From: Turnera subulata
Taxonomy: Eukaryota; Streptophyta; Magnoliopsida; Malpighiales; Passifloraceae
Reading direction: 5' to 3'
DNA: 64,000 bases
Assembly: GCA_028386065.3 (NCBI GenBank)
Contig: JAKUCV010001934.1
Span: forward strand, 227,580-291,579
Positions 34,850 to 46,859 of the stretch are shown piece after piece. Numbering within the stretch: position 1 is the first letter of the stretch; each line of letters opens with the position of its first letter. Made by a program: the position numbers and the translations under genes. Below the pieces are notes generated by a model. The model had not been told where the DNA came from. It was given only the letters and a program-made list of their open reading frames with translations, and made no database searches.

Positions 34850-36084
34850 TAGACTTGGCAAAATAGTTATTGACACGAAATTAATAAGTATAGGTCAGAG
34901 ATTTTCAACCCATTTAGTTAAATGGGTCGACCCGACATGACACGAAAATTAACAGGTCAGGTGGTAGGTTGAGCCGCCAACCTGATAGATACCTGTTTAT
35001 GACCCGATTATACTTAGTGTATAGACATTTTGCCGATTTAATATAAAACTTATTTAATATTAAAGACTAAAATTATTAAAAATTATCCAAAAATAATTTT
35101 ATAAATGCTTTAAAATATCATAGCATTATGATTTTATAATTTATAAATTAATTTTGTATATAAAAAAATTTAATTATATATCTATTTGCCTAAAAAATAT
35201 ATACAACGACTTGTGCAAAATAAGACGATTTCAAACTATATCTATATAAATATATTAAATTACAGACCAAGATCTCTGGTGTTGACAAGTGGCTTTCTAA
35301 AGATTGACATGTGGAAACTAATTTTGTCAAAAAAATAATTAATATATTATTTAATGAATTTAATAAAAAAAACTTTTAATATTCTATATTTTATTCTATA
35401 TCAATTGTTTGTGTGTAAATTGCAGGAGGAAACGTAAGGGCAATGAGAAGGCATAATTGAGCTTAAAAAAAATTAAATGCAGAAAATTAAGAGTCACATG
35501 CATCCATACATCAAATTATGAAATGTTTCTTGAAAACCAAAGATTACATGTATTTAATGTTACAATTTAATGTTACAATCAATTTTTGTGCTATAAAATG
35601 AGGAAAACCACACACTATGGCGATCGTATTACTAAGGTAATTTCTTTTTTTCACAACTAAACAAAACCATGCTTAATGTTTTAGAAAATTGGTTATTTAT
35701 GCATAGTTAAACTTCTGAATTTTCAGGGCAAAATAAAAAATTTGTACTTCACTCACAATCAAAAAATAAAACCCAAGGCAAACAAATCTTCAAGGGGATT
35801 AAGGTAAGCTTTCAAATCATCTCAATATAGTTGTTCTATATTCTATTCCTATTTTAGTATTCATATTTTAGAGCACGAAATACCTTTTCAATTGCTTTTG
35901 TCTCCTTCGTTAAGATTAACTAAATATCCGTGCAACACGGTATAAATCAATCAGCACACAATCACGTGTGTAACACGTGCAGTTGCCTAGTTAGGTTTAA
36001 TAGGTAACCCGCGGGCCAACCCGACACGATAATAAACGATAGGACACGTCACGATTATTAAATGGACACGAATTGCCAGGTCTA
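34850..36084. mobile_element. hAT-like non-autonomous element
   Basis: The ends TAGACTTGGCAA (34850) and TTGCCAGGTCTA (36084) form short inverted repeats. Subterminal GACCCG/CGGGTC, GACACG and CGTGTC repeats lie inside, as in plant hAT-related elements. The interior is AT-rich and non-coding. The 8-bp flanks ATCACCAA and ACCACCAC agree at six positions, so the target duplication is imperfect. Confidence 0.55.
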
Positions 36085-36308
36085 ACCACCACCCGTTAAT
36101 ATAGTTATGTTTTTTTTTATAAAGTTAATATAGTTATCTTTATCTTAGTGCCTATTATGACTCCAGAAAAATTCGTACATAAAGCAAAGGTATATGGGAT
36201 ATGAGACTTGTAATCTGGATCAGTCTAGCTAGCTGACCTTTTCTAATGTTTTATTTATCAATATCTATAGAATGAAAAGGAGAAAGAAGTCCATAAGCCA
36301 AGAGAATA

Positions 36309-36600
36309 CTCCGTGCCTCAATATAAGATCTTTAAAGTTTTTGCACAACTCTTAAGAAAAGTATTTAAGAGGCCTGATTTTATTAAATTCTAGTATTCAG
36401 ATTACTAACATATCCTTTCTTTATTCTAATAATAAAACATATCTTTTTTATTATCCCAACAACAAAGACAACGTGTTTAGGTTAATTAATAAGGGTAAAT
36501 ATGAAACAAATTAATTAATGTTCCTCAAAATACTCAAATTTCTTATATTTTCAAATAAAATTTAAAGACCAAAAAATCTTATATTGAGTAACAAAGGGAG
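36309..36600. mobile_element. Stowaway-like MITE, copy 2
   Basis: Ends CTCCGTGCCTCAATATAAG and CTTATATTGAGTAACAAAGGGAG-type inverted repeats, flanked by TA at 36307-36308 and 36601-36602. 292 bp. Same family as 28974-29242. It lies about 0.4 kb upstream of the CYP78A start codon. Confidence 0.75.
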
Positions 36601-36903
36601 TATAAGATTGCACCTCAAAACTAATACTAATATAAAAACTTCTTGGTATCTGCTCCTCAGTTAAAAGCCGAGGAGGAAAAGGCAAAATGGGGGTATAGAA
36701 CCCACGAAGAGACCTGAATCTGAACAGGTCCACTGACCGAGTTTGACCTGCCTTGCCCAAATAAACAATATCCACATTGCGCTCAGTCCATCCATTAAAT
36801 ACGCAAAATCTTTGGTGGAGCCACTGTTTCCTTCCACTTCACGCATACAAGTAGAAAAACGTCTAGGCTCACCTACCTAGCTAGTTAGTAGGGGCTGGAC
36901 ACC

Positions 36904-36910
36904 TATTTAA
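36904..36910 (+). promoter_or_regulatory. TATA-like box of CYP78A gene
   Basis: TATTTAA in the context CACCTATTTAAACCC, 99 bases before the ATG at 37003. A pyrimidine-rich leader (CTCTCTCT at about 36965-36980) follows, typical of plant 5' UTRs. Confidence 0.55.
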
Positions 36911-37002
36911 ACCCAACTCCTGCTATCCCTTTCTCCATTGCCTTCCTTTTCCTCTCAAACTCCCTCCCTCTCTCTCTCTCTACCTGATCTCTCCTCCTGC
37001 GC

Positions 37003-38804
37003 ATGACTATGGATTCATCTTCAGCTACTCCCTTGGACTCAACCTGGTGGGTTTTCACACTCCCAGCTGTGTTACAAACCCATAACTTGTCAAACCCTCT
37101 TGTTTACCTCTCCATCATCCTAGCATTCTTGACTGTTACTATCCTCACTTGGGCCCTCACTACTGGTGGCCTGGCATGGAAAAATGGAAGGAACCAAATG
37201 GGTAGGGTCCCGATCCCTGGCCCTCGGGGTCTACCCTTTTTTGGCAGTTTATTCACTCTGAGTTACGGCCTGGCTCACCGCACTCTTGCTTGCATGGCTT
37301 CCAGCCACGCCGCCACCCAGCTCATGGCTTTCAGCTTGGGTTCTGTACCTGCCGTTGTCACCTCCGATCCTCAAATTGCCAGGGAAATACTGACCTCTCC
37401 TCATTTCGTCGACCGTCCGCTCAAGCAGTCGGCTAAGAGTCTCATGTTTGGCCGAGCCATCGGGTTTGCGCCAAACGGGGCTTACTGGCGCTTCTTGAGA
37501 AGGATAGCATCAACACATTTGTTTGCACCCAAGCGCATCGCCGCGCATGAGACTTGGCGTCAGCTAGATTCTGCCAAAATGCTACAGGCCATCTGTAGTG
37601 AACAATCTCTCCGTGGTGTTGTCTCTCTTCGCACCCACCTCCAAAATGCGTCTCTTAATAACATAATGGGGACTGTCTTTGGCAAAAGATATGATCTACT
37701 TCATTGCAGCGAGGAGGCACAGGAACTGCTTGAGCTAGTCAAGGAAGGGTTCGAGCTCTTGGGTGCGTTTAATTGGTCAGATTATCTCCCATGGCTGAAC
37801 TACTTTTACGATCCTTTCCGCGTAAGGGAACGCTGCTCTGCGCTTGTTCCTCGAGTCCAGAAGCTCGTTAAGCAAATCATCGACGAACATCGCATAAATA
37901 AGCCCGGAAAGCTCCTTGACAACGCTGATTTCGTTGATGTCTTGCTTTCTTTCGAAGGTGAAGAGAAACTGGAAGAGGATGATATGGTGGCAGTTTTATG
38001 GGTTTGTATTTAGTTATCCTTCTTATAACCTACTACGTACTATTCAGCAGAACTAGTTCTTATTTGCAAATTTAATCACGTAGCTTTTGGCTACATATAT
38101 ATATGAAGTAATATTACACTATATATTCACGAAGTCAATTAACTAGTAGTGCATGTTTTTGGGTTTTTTTTGTGCAGGAAATGATATTTCGCGGAACCGA
38201 TACGACTGCGCTTTTGACAGAGTGGGCAATGGCAGAGTTGGTGCTGAACCCTAATATCCAGAAGAAGGTTCAAGGCGAGCTGGACGCGGTTGTGGGAGAC
38301 AGGGCAGTGACCGAGCGTGACATCCCTAAGTTGCCCTACCTCCAGGCCGTGGTCAAGGAAACCCTACGCGTGCACCCGCCTGGGCCCCTCCTGTCATGGG
38401 CCAGGCTCTCCACATCGGACCTCCACCTCAGCAACGGAATGGTTGTTCCGGCCAACACAACTGCGATGGTCAACATGTGGGCCATAACCCACGACCAAGG
38501 AGTCTGGAAAGATGCCCTGGCCTTCAAACCGGAGAGGTTCTTGGTCAGCCAAGGAGGTGAGGACGTGGACGTAAGGGGTAGCGATCTTAGGCTTGCTCCC
38601 TTTGGGGCTGGCCGTAGGGTTTGTCCCGGCGAGAACCTAGGGCTTGTCACGGCTAGCTTTTGGGTGGCTAAGTTGGTGCAACATTTTGAGTGGGTTCAGG
38701 ACCAGGCTAATCCGGTTGACCTGAGTGAGGTTTTGAAGCTGTCGTGTGAAATGAAGAACCCTCTCCGTGCTGTGGCAGTTCCAAGAAATGGTGTCCACGC
38801 TTGA
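37003..38804 (+). CDS. CYP78A: CYP78A family cytochrome P450, two exons
   Basis: Exon 1 is 37003-38001 and exon 2 is 38178-38804, giving 541 residues. The intron 38002-38177 (GTTTGT...TGTGCAG) is phase 0 and sits just before the oxygen-binding helix, as in other CYP78A genes. The N-terminus has one membrane anchor (about residues 32-53), then GLAWKN and the hinge PIPGPRG (70-76). Exon 2 opens with the I-helix motif FRGTDTT (about 337-343). The K-helix ETLR is at 394-397, PERF at 451-454 and the haem loop [10 protein letters not shown] at 475-484, with Cys482 as haem ligand. Length and motifs are complete and there are no stops. CYP78A enzymes are plant-specific ER-anchored monooxygenases that promote organ and seed growth (KLUH/CYP78A5 is the best known); the substrate is not firmly established. 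A second ATG six bases downstream would shorten it by two residues. The subfamily member cannot be named from sequence alone. Confidence 0.93.
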
Positions 38805-40483
38805 ATCTCCTCTGCCCTCACTTGCCTGATCAAATATATAGTGCTAATAGTTGGTATATGTTTAAGGGTTCACTAAGTTAAAGAATAAGATGTTTGATGT
38901 AAGACTCTCGGACTTTGCTGTAGTCTGTGCGCTCTAGATTATGGAACTACTGTCCTGCAGGTTGTTTATGAATATTTCCTTATTATATGACTATGTATGA
39001 CTAATGTGATGATGGTTTCACTAAAAATGTCGTTATGATGACTCTTTTATCTATGTTTGCTTATGACTTTTCTCTATCTTCCTAATTGCTTCCTTTTACG
39101 GCTTCCTTTACTTTTTTTTTTCTTTTTTTGATGAAAGGAGGAGGGCAAAGCCCTGAGGAAAATAATTATATATCCACTAGTTCGTTTGTCCTTGAAAAAG
39201 TTGCCTGTTGTCGCTTGTTAGCATGTGAAATTGTGAAGGACTCCTGTTATTTATAGATGGATTTGTCTGCACTAACGTAATGGATGCTGTGACATATATA
39301 TAAAAAAAAAACTATTAAGGCAAATAACTCAACATAAGAAGTCATAATTAAGTAATCTTATGTTCACAAGTACTTATTTGCTAAATCAAGATAATTATGA
39401 TACAAAAACACTCATCTCTGGCAGCAGCACATTCAGTTGGGGGTTTCTTGACTCGAGTAGGGATGAATATAGTAGAGACATTTCCCATGTAAGTAATACT
39501 AGTTTTTTTTAGTTTACTGGTAATTGTATGATTGATCTCCATATATGTACTTCGAGTTAGTTCAAACCGTATAATTAAGGCCAATATTTTTATATACAAC
39601 TCCTACCTTAGAATTAAACTGAAGGTGCAATAATGCTAATAAAATACATTATGAATTCGGAAAAATTATGAGGCCTCTGTCTGCTATATAAATTGACAAG
39701 ACCAATTACAATACTAATTAATTCATTATAATAATCTCTGGCAAATACGAGAAGTTAGTCCAGTGCATCTCTATTAATATTTTAGAGGTCTTCGTGATAC
39801 AGTTCAAATAAAATCATGCTTACTAATAACTAAATAATAGGGCTGAAAATTTTAATATATATAGCTTTTCAGCATAGAAGCAATTATTGTGACAAAAAAA
39901 TTAACCATTTATTGTAATTAACATGAGGTAGGCTCAAAGACGCAGCAAATTATTTATCAAAAAAAAAAAAGACGCAGCAAATTTAGGGCAAATGGCTTCA
40001 AGATGAGAGTTCCCATCATAGCCCAAACCTTTTACTGTTAAAAAAGAAAACCTCCCCTTCGGGCCCACGACTAGGCTAGAAAAGACCCAAGGACACATCC
40101 ACATAGGTCCATCAGGGACAAGTTTGTCGAGTCTTCTCTCCTACACAACCGAAAGGCTTAGTATTAATAGCAATTAGCAAGTCTAATTACATGTTCCGCC
40201 GCCATGTCAAAAGTCTTTTCCTTTTTGTCTGCAAAGTTTAGCAACAAAAAAAATATGGATGGAGGAGAGTACTGTTGGGCTTGGAACGTCGTGAGCCACA
40301 TTTTGCTGCTGTACTTGCTCTTTGCAAAGCATTCTTTGGACCATCATGACCTCCGTTTAATAGGCAATGATGTGGCGACACCTTTGATTCAACTTTTCCG
40401 CGATGCTGTCAAATAAATGAACCAATAGAGCTATCACCTTAGGCACAACGAGTCATCAGCTCCGCCTATAACTTCTCCCTTAA
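38805..40483. other. CYP78A 3' region and intergenic
   Basis: The 3' UTR probably runs to about 38990. The remainder is AT-rich. A 70-codon plus frame at 40204-40416 (MSKVFSF...) has a hydrophobic middle, but I recognise no family and would not call it a gene. Confidence 0.5.
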
Positions 40484-40672
40484 GTGGTAACAATCAACGT
40501 CATGATTCAGAACCGAAGAGCCAACCTTAATCACAACATCATGCCCATTGGGACAACAACTAGGATGGCCGTTGGGGCGACTATATCAGGAAGTCAGAAC
40601 AACAATTGTGAAAGTAAGCTTTTATTTTCAATAGACATTGTTTTGGAGATGGGTTCAAAATGCACTGACTAG
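40484..40672 (-). pseudogene. degenerate copy of the small cysteine-rich frame at 47248-47454
   Basis: The minus strand contains stretches matching the frame near 47.3 kb (VVLT, PNGH, NHDVDCYHLRE), with substitutions and stops. Nucleotide similarity is clear over about 150 bp (GGTAACAATCAAC, GGCCGTTGGGGC). It is annotated only as a related remnant. Confidence 0.3.
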
Positions 40673-41580
40673 AGTTGTTAGAGATCCTACATTTTGGGTG
40701 TGAACAGTAACCTGGCCAGAATTGGCCCGAATTCATTTCCACATTACCGTCCCAGATCTCCCTCTCTCGTGCCCGCCTTCCTCACCGTCAAGAATGCCAC
40801 CTGCTCCCTCACTTCCATGTGCAAGGCCGGGGAGGGTTGATGATGGTCGGCGATAGCAGCAACCTCCTCTTCGCATTACTGTCACAGCGCGGGAGAGAAG
40901 GAATAAGTGACGGGAGGGGGAGTAATGGCAGGAGTTGTCGGCAACGAGGATGATGGTCGTAGTTCCAGTTGGGGTTGTGGTGGCTTGTTGGTGTATGTGA
41001 ACACCCAAATTTGGACTTCCATATCTTTTTTCAACTTAACTATAATTTTCCCCCCTTTTACAATTTCTTTCTACCATTTCAAATTCAAATTCGTTCCCCT
41101 GCTTTTCCACATTGCTTTGTTTGGTCGCCGTGTTAAACAAGTATGCGTCTGCTCCCGTATTAATCGATGTAACCCTGTTCCGTCGCATTTCCCCAAGGAC
41201 AGGGGGTGCAAAAAAATGTCCACACCATCGTCCAACCTCTTTCAAAATAACATCGGTAAATCGAATGTGTTGCATCGGTATCGCCTATCCAACATTCGCT
41301 AGAGAACAGGGACAATCACATTCACAACGCGTGGTCACTGCACTACAAGTTGCCATTTTCTCAAACAGTTGCCTCTAAACCAATAGATGCTAAAAGCATA
41401 TAAATATAAACATGTCAACTACCATTTTATATAGTGAAACAAAATTAAACGATTCATAAGCTTGCAAAGTCTACGGCGACCAACATTCAACGGATACATC
41501 TTCCACGCAACCAATGACATAATCTACGACAGGGAAAAATACAACGAACCAGCAATAACTAGGAACAAAAGCACAAAATA
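40673..41580. other. intergenic, no gene recognised
   Basis: Several overlapping frames of 80-130 codons on both strands lack recognisable domains and contradict one another. Local GC is higher at 40730-40980. It could be degenerate transposon sequence, perhaps linked to the GRF zinc-finger remnant to the right. Confidence 0.35.
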
Positions 41581-41589
41581 ACGGCCCCT

Positions 41590-41916
41590 ATCTCATCCAA
41601 CCTCCGACATCCTCATATTTCTTCCTTCCGTCTCGTGCATTTCCACTTGTACCTTCAACTTTTCATTCTCCTCCGAAAGCCTTGTTTGCTACATAAACGA
41701 TTGCTCAAATTCAGAACGCAGGCTCGTATTCTCTTCCTTCAACCTCAAAATCACATGTCTCGCACGTCCGGTCAACGGTGGACCATACCAAACGAAGAAG
41801 TTACACTTCCTCCCCAGTGTGTTATCGAACCTACCACACCCATAGAATCGCCTTTCTCGATTATCAGGAGTTGTTGAAACACGCAACGGTGTCGGATCGC
41901 CACAAATGACTCCCAC
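41590..41916 (-). pseudogene. GRF-type zinc finger protein remnant
   Basis: From 41916 the minus frame reads a GRF zinc-finger-like segment: ICGDPTPLRVSTTPDN, RRFYGC, then RKCNFFVWYGPP. Its Cys spacing and aromatic residues are typical of plant GRF fingers. A coiled-coil-like stretch follows (LKEENTSLRSEFEQS), a stop, and in the same frame more coil (RLSEENEKLKVQVEMHE). After another stop comes a hydrophobic segment (FVLLFLVIAGSLYF) like the C-terminal membrane segment of such proteins. Two in-frame stops make it a pseudogene. Small GRF proteins are often found beside plant DNA transposons, but no transposase is visible here. Confidence 0.6.
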
Positions 41917-41959
41917 TCATGTCGGAAATTGAATGACCCAGATGAACTTATCTCAACCC

Positions 41960-42660
41960 GCAAAGTACTGTTTTGGATATAAATTTGAAATTACCAGTTC
42001 AAAATGCAATCCACCGACAGTCGTTGGTCAACTCACTTATTTTACTTGAAGCGGGAAAGGGGAAAATGGTAAAAGGAAAAAAGATAAAAGAAATTAAATC
42101 CACCGACAGTAGGGGTTCGAAAATCGGGCCAGGAGAGGGAAGCGGGAAAAAAAAGGTTTGGAAGTGGGCTTTTCGCGGGACCCGGACCGAAAAACGGGTG
42201 CGGATCATCCGGGAAGTGGGCGGGTTGCGGGCCGTGGCACTATTCACCAGGGCAGGTTGGGCAGGGGTCCCGCCATCCACGTGTCAGCCAGCGACTGGTC
42301 CACCTTCTCCAACCGCGCCACCTGAGCGCGAGCGGCCACGTGGCGCGTCCACGTCAGCCTCCACCACATGCCAGATTGGATGAATAGTGCTTCAATTTTG
42401 ACTTTGGGCGATTTGAGTGGGATTGGGATAAATGAGTACCCAAATTGGATGAAATATCGTAGCTGGGAGGGAAAATTGAATTTTTTATAACTAGATACCC
42501 AAACTGAGGATTTTTGGTTAACTGAGGTCCTATAAAGGTACTTTTACCTTTCTAATAATGAGTAGTTTAAATTTTTTTTTGAAGATATACACATAAAACT
42601 TGTTTACAAAAAAATAGTTGAATAATAGGAAAAAAAATAGGATGTTTAATTTAAAGAATC
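41960..42660. other. intergenic with a GC-rich patch
   Basis: 42060-42380 is GC-rich and contains CACGTGG/CCACGTG motifs and a purine-rich part, with no domain in any frame. AATCCACCGACAGT occurs twice (about 42008 and 42099). Nothing more can be assigned. Confidence 0.4.
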
Positions 42661-42664
42661 AAAA

Positions 42665-43200
42665 TGTGTTAATACTATAATAAGAAAAAAAGTAAAGAAA
42701 AAATAAGAGATAATGAATGGTAAAAAAATTAAATCACACACAGATACTACAAATACAAAATTGAATAGCATAGAAAGTAAAGAAAAAAATTAGAGAAACC
42801 AAAAAGTGTTAATAGTATACCAACATTCGTACTGCAAGCTAAAACTAAGAAAGAATAAGAGACAATGAATGGTAAAGAAACTGTATCACACACGGATACT
42901 TAAGATACAAAATTGAATTGCACAAAAAGGAAAAAAATAGAGGAACAAAAAAATTTAATTATGTACTAACATTCGTACTGCAAGCTAAAATAAATAAAGA
43001 ATAAGAGACAATGAATGGTAAAGAAACTGTATCGCACACAAAAACTTAAAATGCAAAATTGAATTGCATAGAAAGTAAAGAAAAATAGAGAAACAAAAAA
43101 TTGTTAATACTATACTAACATTCGTACTGCAAGCCAAAAGAAAGAAGGAAAAAAATAGAATAAATGGTAAAGAAACTGTATCACACACAAATCTAGACCT
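42665..43200. repeat. degenerate tandem repeat, about 145-bp unit, about 3.5 copies
   Basis: The block AAAGAATAAGAGACAATGAA followed by TGGTAAAGAAACTG and TATCACACAC recurs at about 42690, 42851, 42997 and 43142. Each copy is followed by CAAAATTGAATTGCA and TAACATTCGTACTGCAAGC. Copies differ by substitutions and small indels. Confidence 0.7.
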
Positions 43201-43418
43201 GTATTTATATTAGTTCTATACCAAAAAATAAAAAAACATAACAAAACCCTGATAAAGAAAAAAATGATAACGAAAATGTTATCAGCTTTAGAGAAGAGAG
43301 TTTAATTCTTATGAGGATAGTTTAATAAGTGATCAGGTTTATCAGTTCTAAAAGATAATATCATATCTTAGTGAATGATTATTTCCGATAATGGAGGATA
43401 ATAAAAAAAAAGTAACCT

Positions 43419-43736
43419 AAAAAAAGTAACTTGAACCGAATTTTAGGAGTCTTTAAGTTTCCTAATATATGTAGACTTCTAAAATACTAAGATCGGTAAA
43501 AAAAGTAACTTGAACCAAATTTTGGGAGTCTTTAAGCTTCCTAATATATGTAGACTTCTAAAATACTAAGATCGGTAAAAAAAGTAACTTGAACCGAATT
43601 TTGGGAGTCTTTAAGCTTCCTAATATATGTAGACTTCAAAAATACTAAGATCGGTAAAAAAAAGTAACTTGAACCGAATTTTAGGAGTCTTTAAGCTTCC
43701 TAATATATGTAGACTTCTAAAATACTAAGATCGGTA
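43419..43736. repeat. tandem repeat, 79-80-bp unit, four copies
   Basis: Four head-to-tail copies start at about 43419, 43498, 43577 and 43656. Each contains GTAACTTGAACC, GGAGTCTTTAAG, CCTAATATATGTAGACTTC and ACTAAGATCGGTA. Copies are nearly identical, so the array is young or homogenised. Confidence 0.85.
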
Positions 43737-44212
43737 TTAAATTGGTGCAACAATATTTGAGAGATAGATTTGATTAATTAGGTGCCACCAGTAATACTTC
43801 CATTGAAAACCTCAATTATATCACCGGAGACAACATGGTGTACACACTTCCAATTTTAATTATTTAATTTTATAAGAATTCATATATTTGAGGATAGAAA
43901 AAAAAAGGAATATGGCCTTATATATATCGTTGTATGTACACACTTCCAATTTTTATTGTTATGTACATATATATCTCTTTTCGGTTTAAATTGTAAGGGG
44001 AAAAATCTGTCTAATATATAGATCAAATAAGAGATAAATTCTTATTAGGATAGTTTAATAAGAGTGTAATCCTAATCAGGTTTGTTTATTAAAAGGATAA
44101 TTCAGCAAGACAGGATGCCCCTACACAACTTCCTGAAGTATTTGCCATACAACTGGCATTATCCAAACTTATGTGATTTGATACATCGTATTCAATAAAA
44201 TTGAGAAGATGA

Positions 44213-44345
44213 ATAACCCACAGCGGAAGGAATTCTACCCAATAAGGCGGATACCTCGGACTCTGCTTGGACGAAACGGAAGATATTGTCGATAAATAGA
44301 AGTACGCTTTCGTTATTAACATCTCGGAAATATTTTGTATACTGC
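44213..44345 (-). pseudogene. atpB: plastid-derived fragment of atpB
   Basis: The minus strand encodes YFRDVN, then [31 protein letters not shown] in segments, the ATP synthase beta-subunit region containing the Walker B strand (LLFIDN). Only about 43 codons are present, with substitutions. Similarity stops sharply at 44213 and at the junction with the ndhD piece. This is a nuclear plastid-DNA insertion, not a gene. Confidence 0.85.
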
Positions 44346-44450
44346 GGGTGGTTCCGTTTTTTTATTAATAGGAGCCTTAGGTGTCGCTTTATATGCATTC
44401 AATGAACCAACATTCCATTTTGAAAAATCAGCCAATCAATCATATATGAA
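44330..44450 (+). pseudogene. ndhD: plastid-derived fragment of ndhD, joined to atpB in opposite orientation
   Basis: The plus strand encodes [20 protein letters not shown], then [16 protein letters not shown], which matches the NDH subunit 4 (NdhD) region ending NEPTL..ANQSY in plastid genomes. It abuts the atpB fragment with a short AT-rich overlap (AAATATTTT). These loci are far apart in plastid DNA, so the join arose during or before integration. Confidence 0.75.
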
Positions 44451-45101
44451 AAAAATTGAGGAAAAATATCAGAGTATCAGGATAGTTTAATAAGAGTATA
44501 ATTTGTTTATTAAAAGGATAATATGAAAAAATAGAGGAAAAATATCAGAGAGGGGAATACAAATTTTTGGATAACTATATTTGTCATTATGGCCATATGT
44601 CAAATTCTAATTGAGTAAAACTACACCTAAAACCCTCCATATGGCAAAAAATGAAGACTCTAAAAATTCTAAGTGTCAACACCTAGTGAGGGTATTAGCT
44701 TTACATATATATAGTAGATGACAGAAATAGTTTTTTTTTTCACCAAATAAAAGCATAATGGTGACATTTAGTCCAGTTTCGTCACTCAAAATTCATTATG
44801 GGAGATAGAAATATAAGACGTCACCCATTCATGAGTTTGTTGTAGTGACTTAGAGAAATTGCTTCTAACCAATAAGAAGAAGGAAAACCTGACTGAACTA
44901 ACAAGTACTTAGTGAAGTCAAGAAGATAGTGATGCTTCTGTTTAGCCACACCATTTTGTTTAGTGGTGTGAGGATAAGACAAGCAATGGTGGATACCATA
45001 TTGGGTAAGAAATTCTTGAAATGAAGTGGATGTCTACTCACCTCCACCATCAATTAGAAAAAATTTTATGGTGTACCTAATTTGGGTTTGAACAGTTGTA
45101 A

Positions 45102-45548
45102 CTAACTATAGTGGAAAATTTTTTTACTGTTGACGCATTGGATATATCCATGTATAACGGGAGAAATTATCTGAGAGCAATACATAATATTTGTACCTAT
45201 CTGATAGCAAAAGAAATCACAAAAATTCCCAACAAAAGGAAACAACTCTAGATGAGAGAGAGTTTTTAGCACTTGAGGACTTGTGTGTATGAGACGGCGA
45301 TGCCAAGTATGAGAGGAATGAATGGCTACAACGAGAGAAAAAGAGGTATTAAGAACACCAACAACAACATGGTTAGGTGGAAAAGGATAGAGAGGACCAT
45401 CACTAATGGAGATGAAGAGATGGGTCATGGTCTGACAATCCTTCAAACAAAAATCAAAAGCAGAAAACTCAACAAGACAATCATTATTGCGACAAAATTT
45501 TATGACGGGGATGCAAATTGTTGCAAATAGAGGGAACATAAAGAACAA
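45102..45548 (-). pseudogene. copia pre-integrase / integrase-start fragment
   Basis: A 148-codon open piece. It contains the FCLKDCQT/GPLYPFP type segment and the GAG-pre-integrase WHRRLIHTS block with the His of the HHCC zinc site, but the second His and the Cys pair are not clearly aligned. The downstream integrase is degenerate. Confidence 0.65.
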
Positions 45549-46108
45549 AAATTAACACAAAAGTTTAGTCAGGAGTAACTAAAGTAGATTGACCTATAAA
45601 AGAAATGGATAATAAGGAACCATTACCAACACGTATTCGATTGGGACTAGTATAGGGAGTAAGGTTTTGAAGGATACCAGAATAAGGAGTCAAGTGAGTA
45701 GACGCTCTAATGTGAGGATACCAAGTAGTATCATAAGTGAATGTGGCAGCCATAAAGTGATGAGAGGACGAACCAACCGAAAAGAAAGGGCGTGAACAAG
45801 CACCATGAAAGGGCGGATGGTAGAAATCACTAGAAGAGAGTCGTCGCCTACCATTATGATGTAAAATTCCTATTAAGAAAGAGATGCTAACTTCTACCAC
45901 GGGCATAACTTCCCTTAGAATGTGAGTAGTATTGGGCTTTGCCATGAGCACAACCATGTGATTCAAAAGAATAGGGTGGGGAGTGCATAGATTGTGCAAC
46001 ATCTGCCTATTGAAGGACAAGAATAGATTGAGTAGATTTTGCAACAAAAAGAGATGAGGAAGAAGTTACTGTCATCGCCTAATGAGGATTTGGAGGCACA
46101 ATAAAGGC

Positions 46109-46333
46109 TTAAGTGTGTTGTCGTGAGACACGCCCATCAAAACCAAGCAACTGAATACAAACACGCTCAAAGGAGGGTAGAGGATATTTAGTAAGAATGG
46201 AATTCACTACACTATCATACTCTATTGATAGTCTATTCAATACCTGAAGAAAAAAATTAGACTCACTTGGTGGATTGGAGATTGCACGTAGCGAGTCACG
46301 CAAAATTTTTGCTTTAGTAAGATAAGTATGCAT
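46109..46333 (-). pseudogene. copia gag fragment (UBN2-like)
   Basis: A 74-codon piece resembling the gag of plant Copia elements: YLTKAKILRDSLRAISNPPS, then LNRLSIEYDSVVNSIL and a RVCIQLLGFDGRVSRQH block. It is followed by the protease-region piece in the expected order. No intact zinc knuckle is seen. Confidence 0.6.
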
Positions 46334-46859
46334 ATCTTGAGTACTTTTACGGAGTTATGATAAGTAGTTCTGAAGTAGTATACATAAAAGGTTGATGCTA
46401 AGCATCCCAAATTTCTTCAGCATATGAGCATTCAGCATCATAAATTCTACTGAAGAACATCAATAGAAACAGTTGAAGGGATCCACGCTAAGACCATGGA
46501 ATCATTTTGTTTCTACCGAAGATATAGAGGACTGGAAGTAATATTGTCGGCTAAAAACTCAGAAGGGGGCAAGATTGCACCGGTAACATGGTCATCGACA
46601 TTGTAACCACGCAGAGAATTAAGAAAAATTGAACGCTATAGTAAGTAATTATTGAAATCAAGAGTGACTTTCACCAAACTGTTGAATGTTTTGCATTTGA
46701 GAAGAAGAAGAAGAGGGAATAACAGTAGAAGAGTTGGCGTTAGACAACGGAGAGGCAGATGAAGAAGAGGATGGCAGTGGATCTGTTAATAACATGATTA
46801 GATTTTGTAATGAAAAGGAAGGGTAAAATAATAGGGGCACAACTTTTGCTCCACTTCCA

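Noticed and set aside
38336..38650. 104-codon minus frame
   Set aside because: Antisense shadow of CYP78A exon 2.
42665..43736. Possible CRISPR-like array
   Set aside because: Units are head-to-tail with no unique spacers, in a plant nuclear context. They are ordinary tandem repeats.
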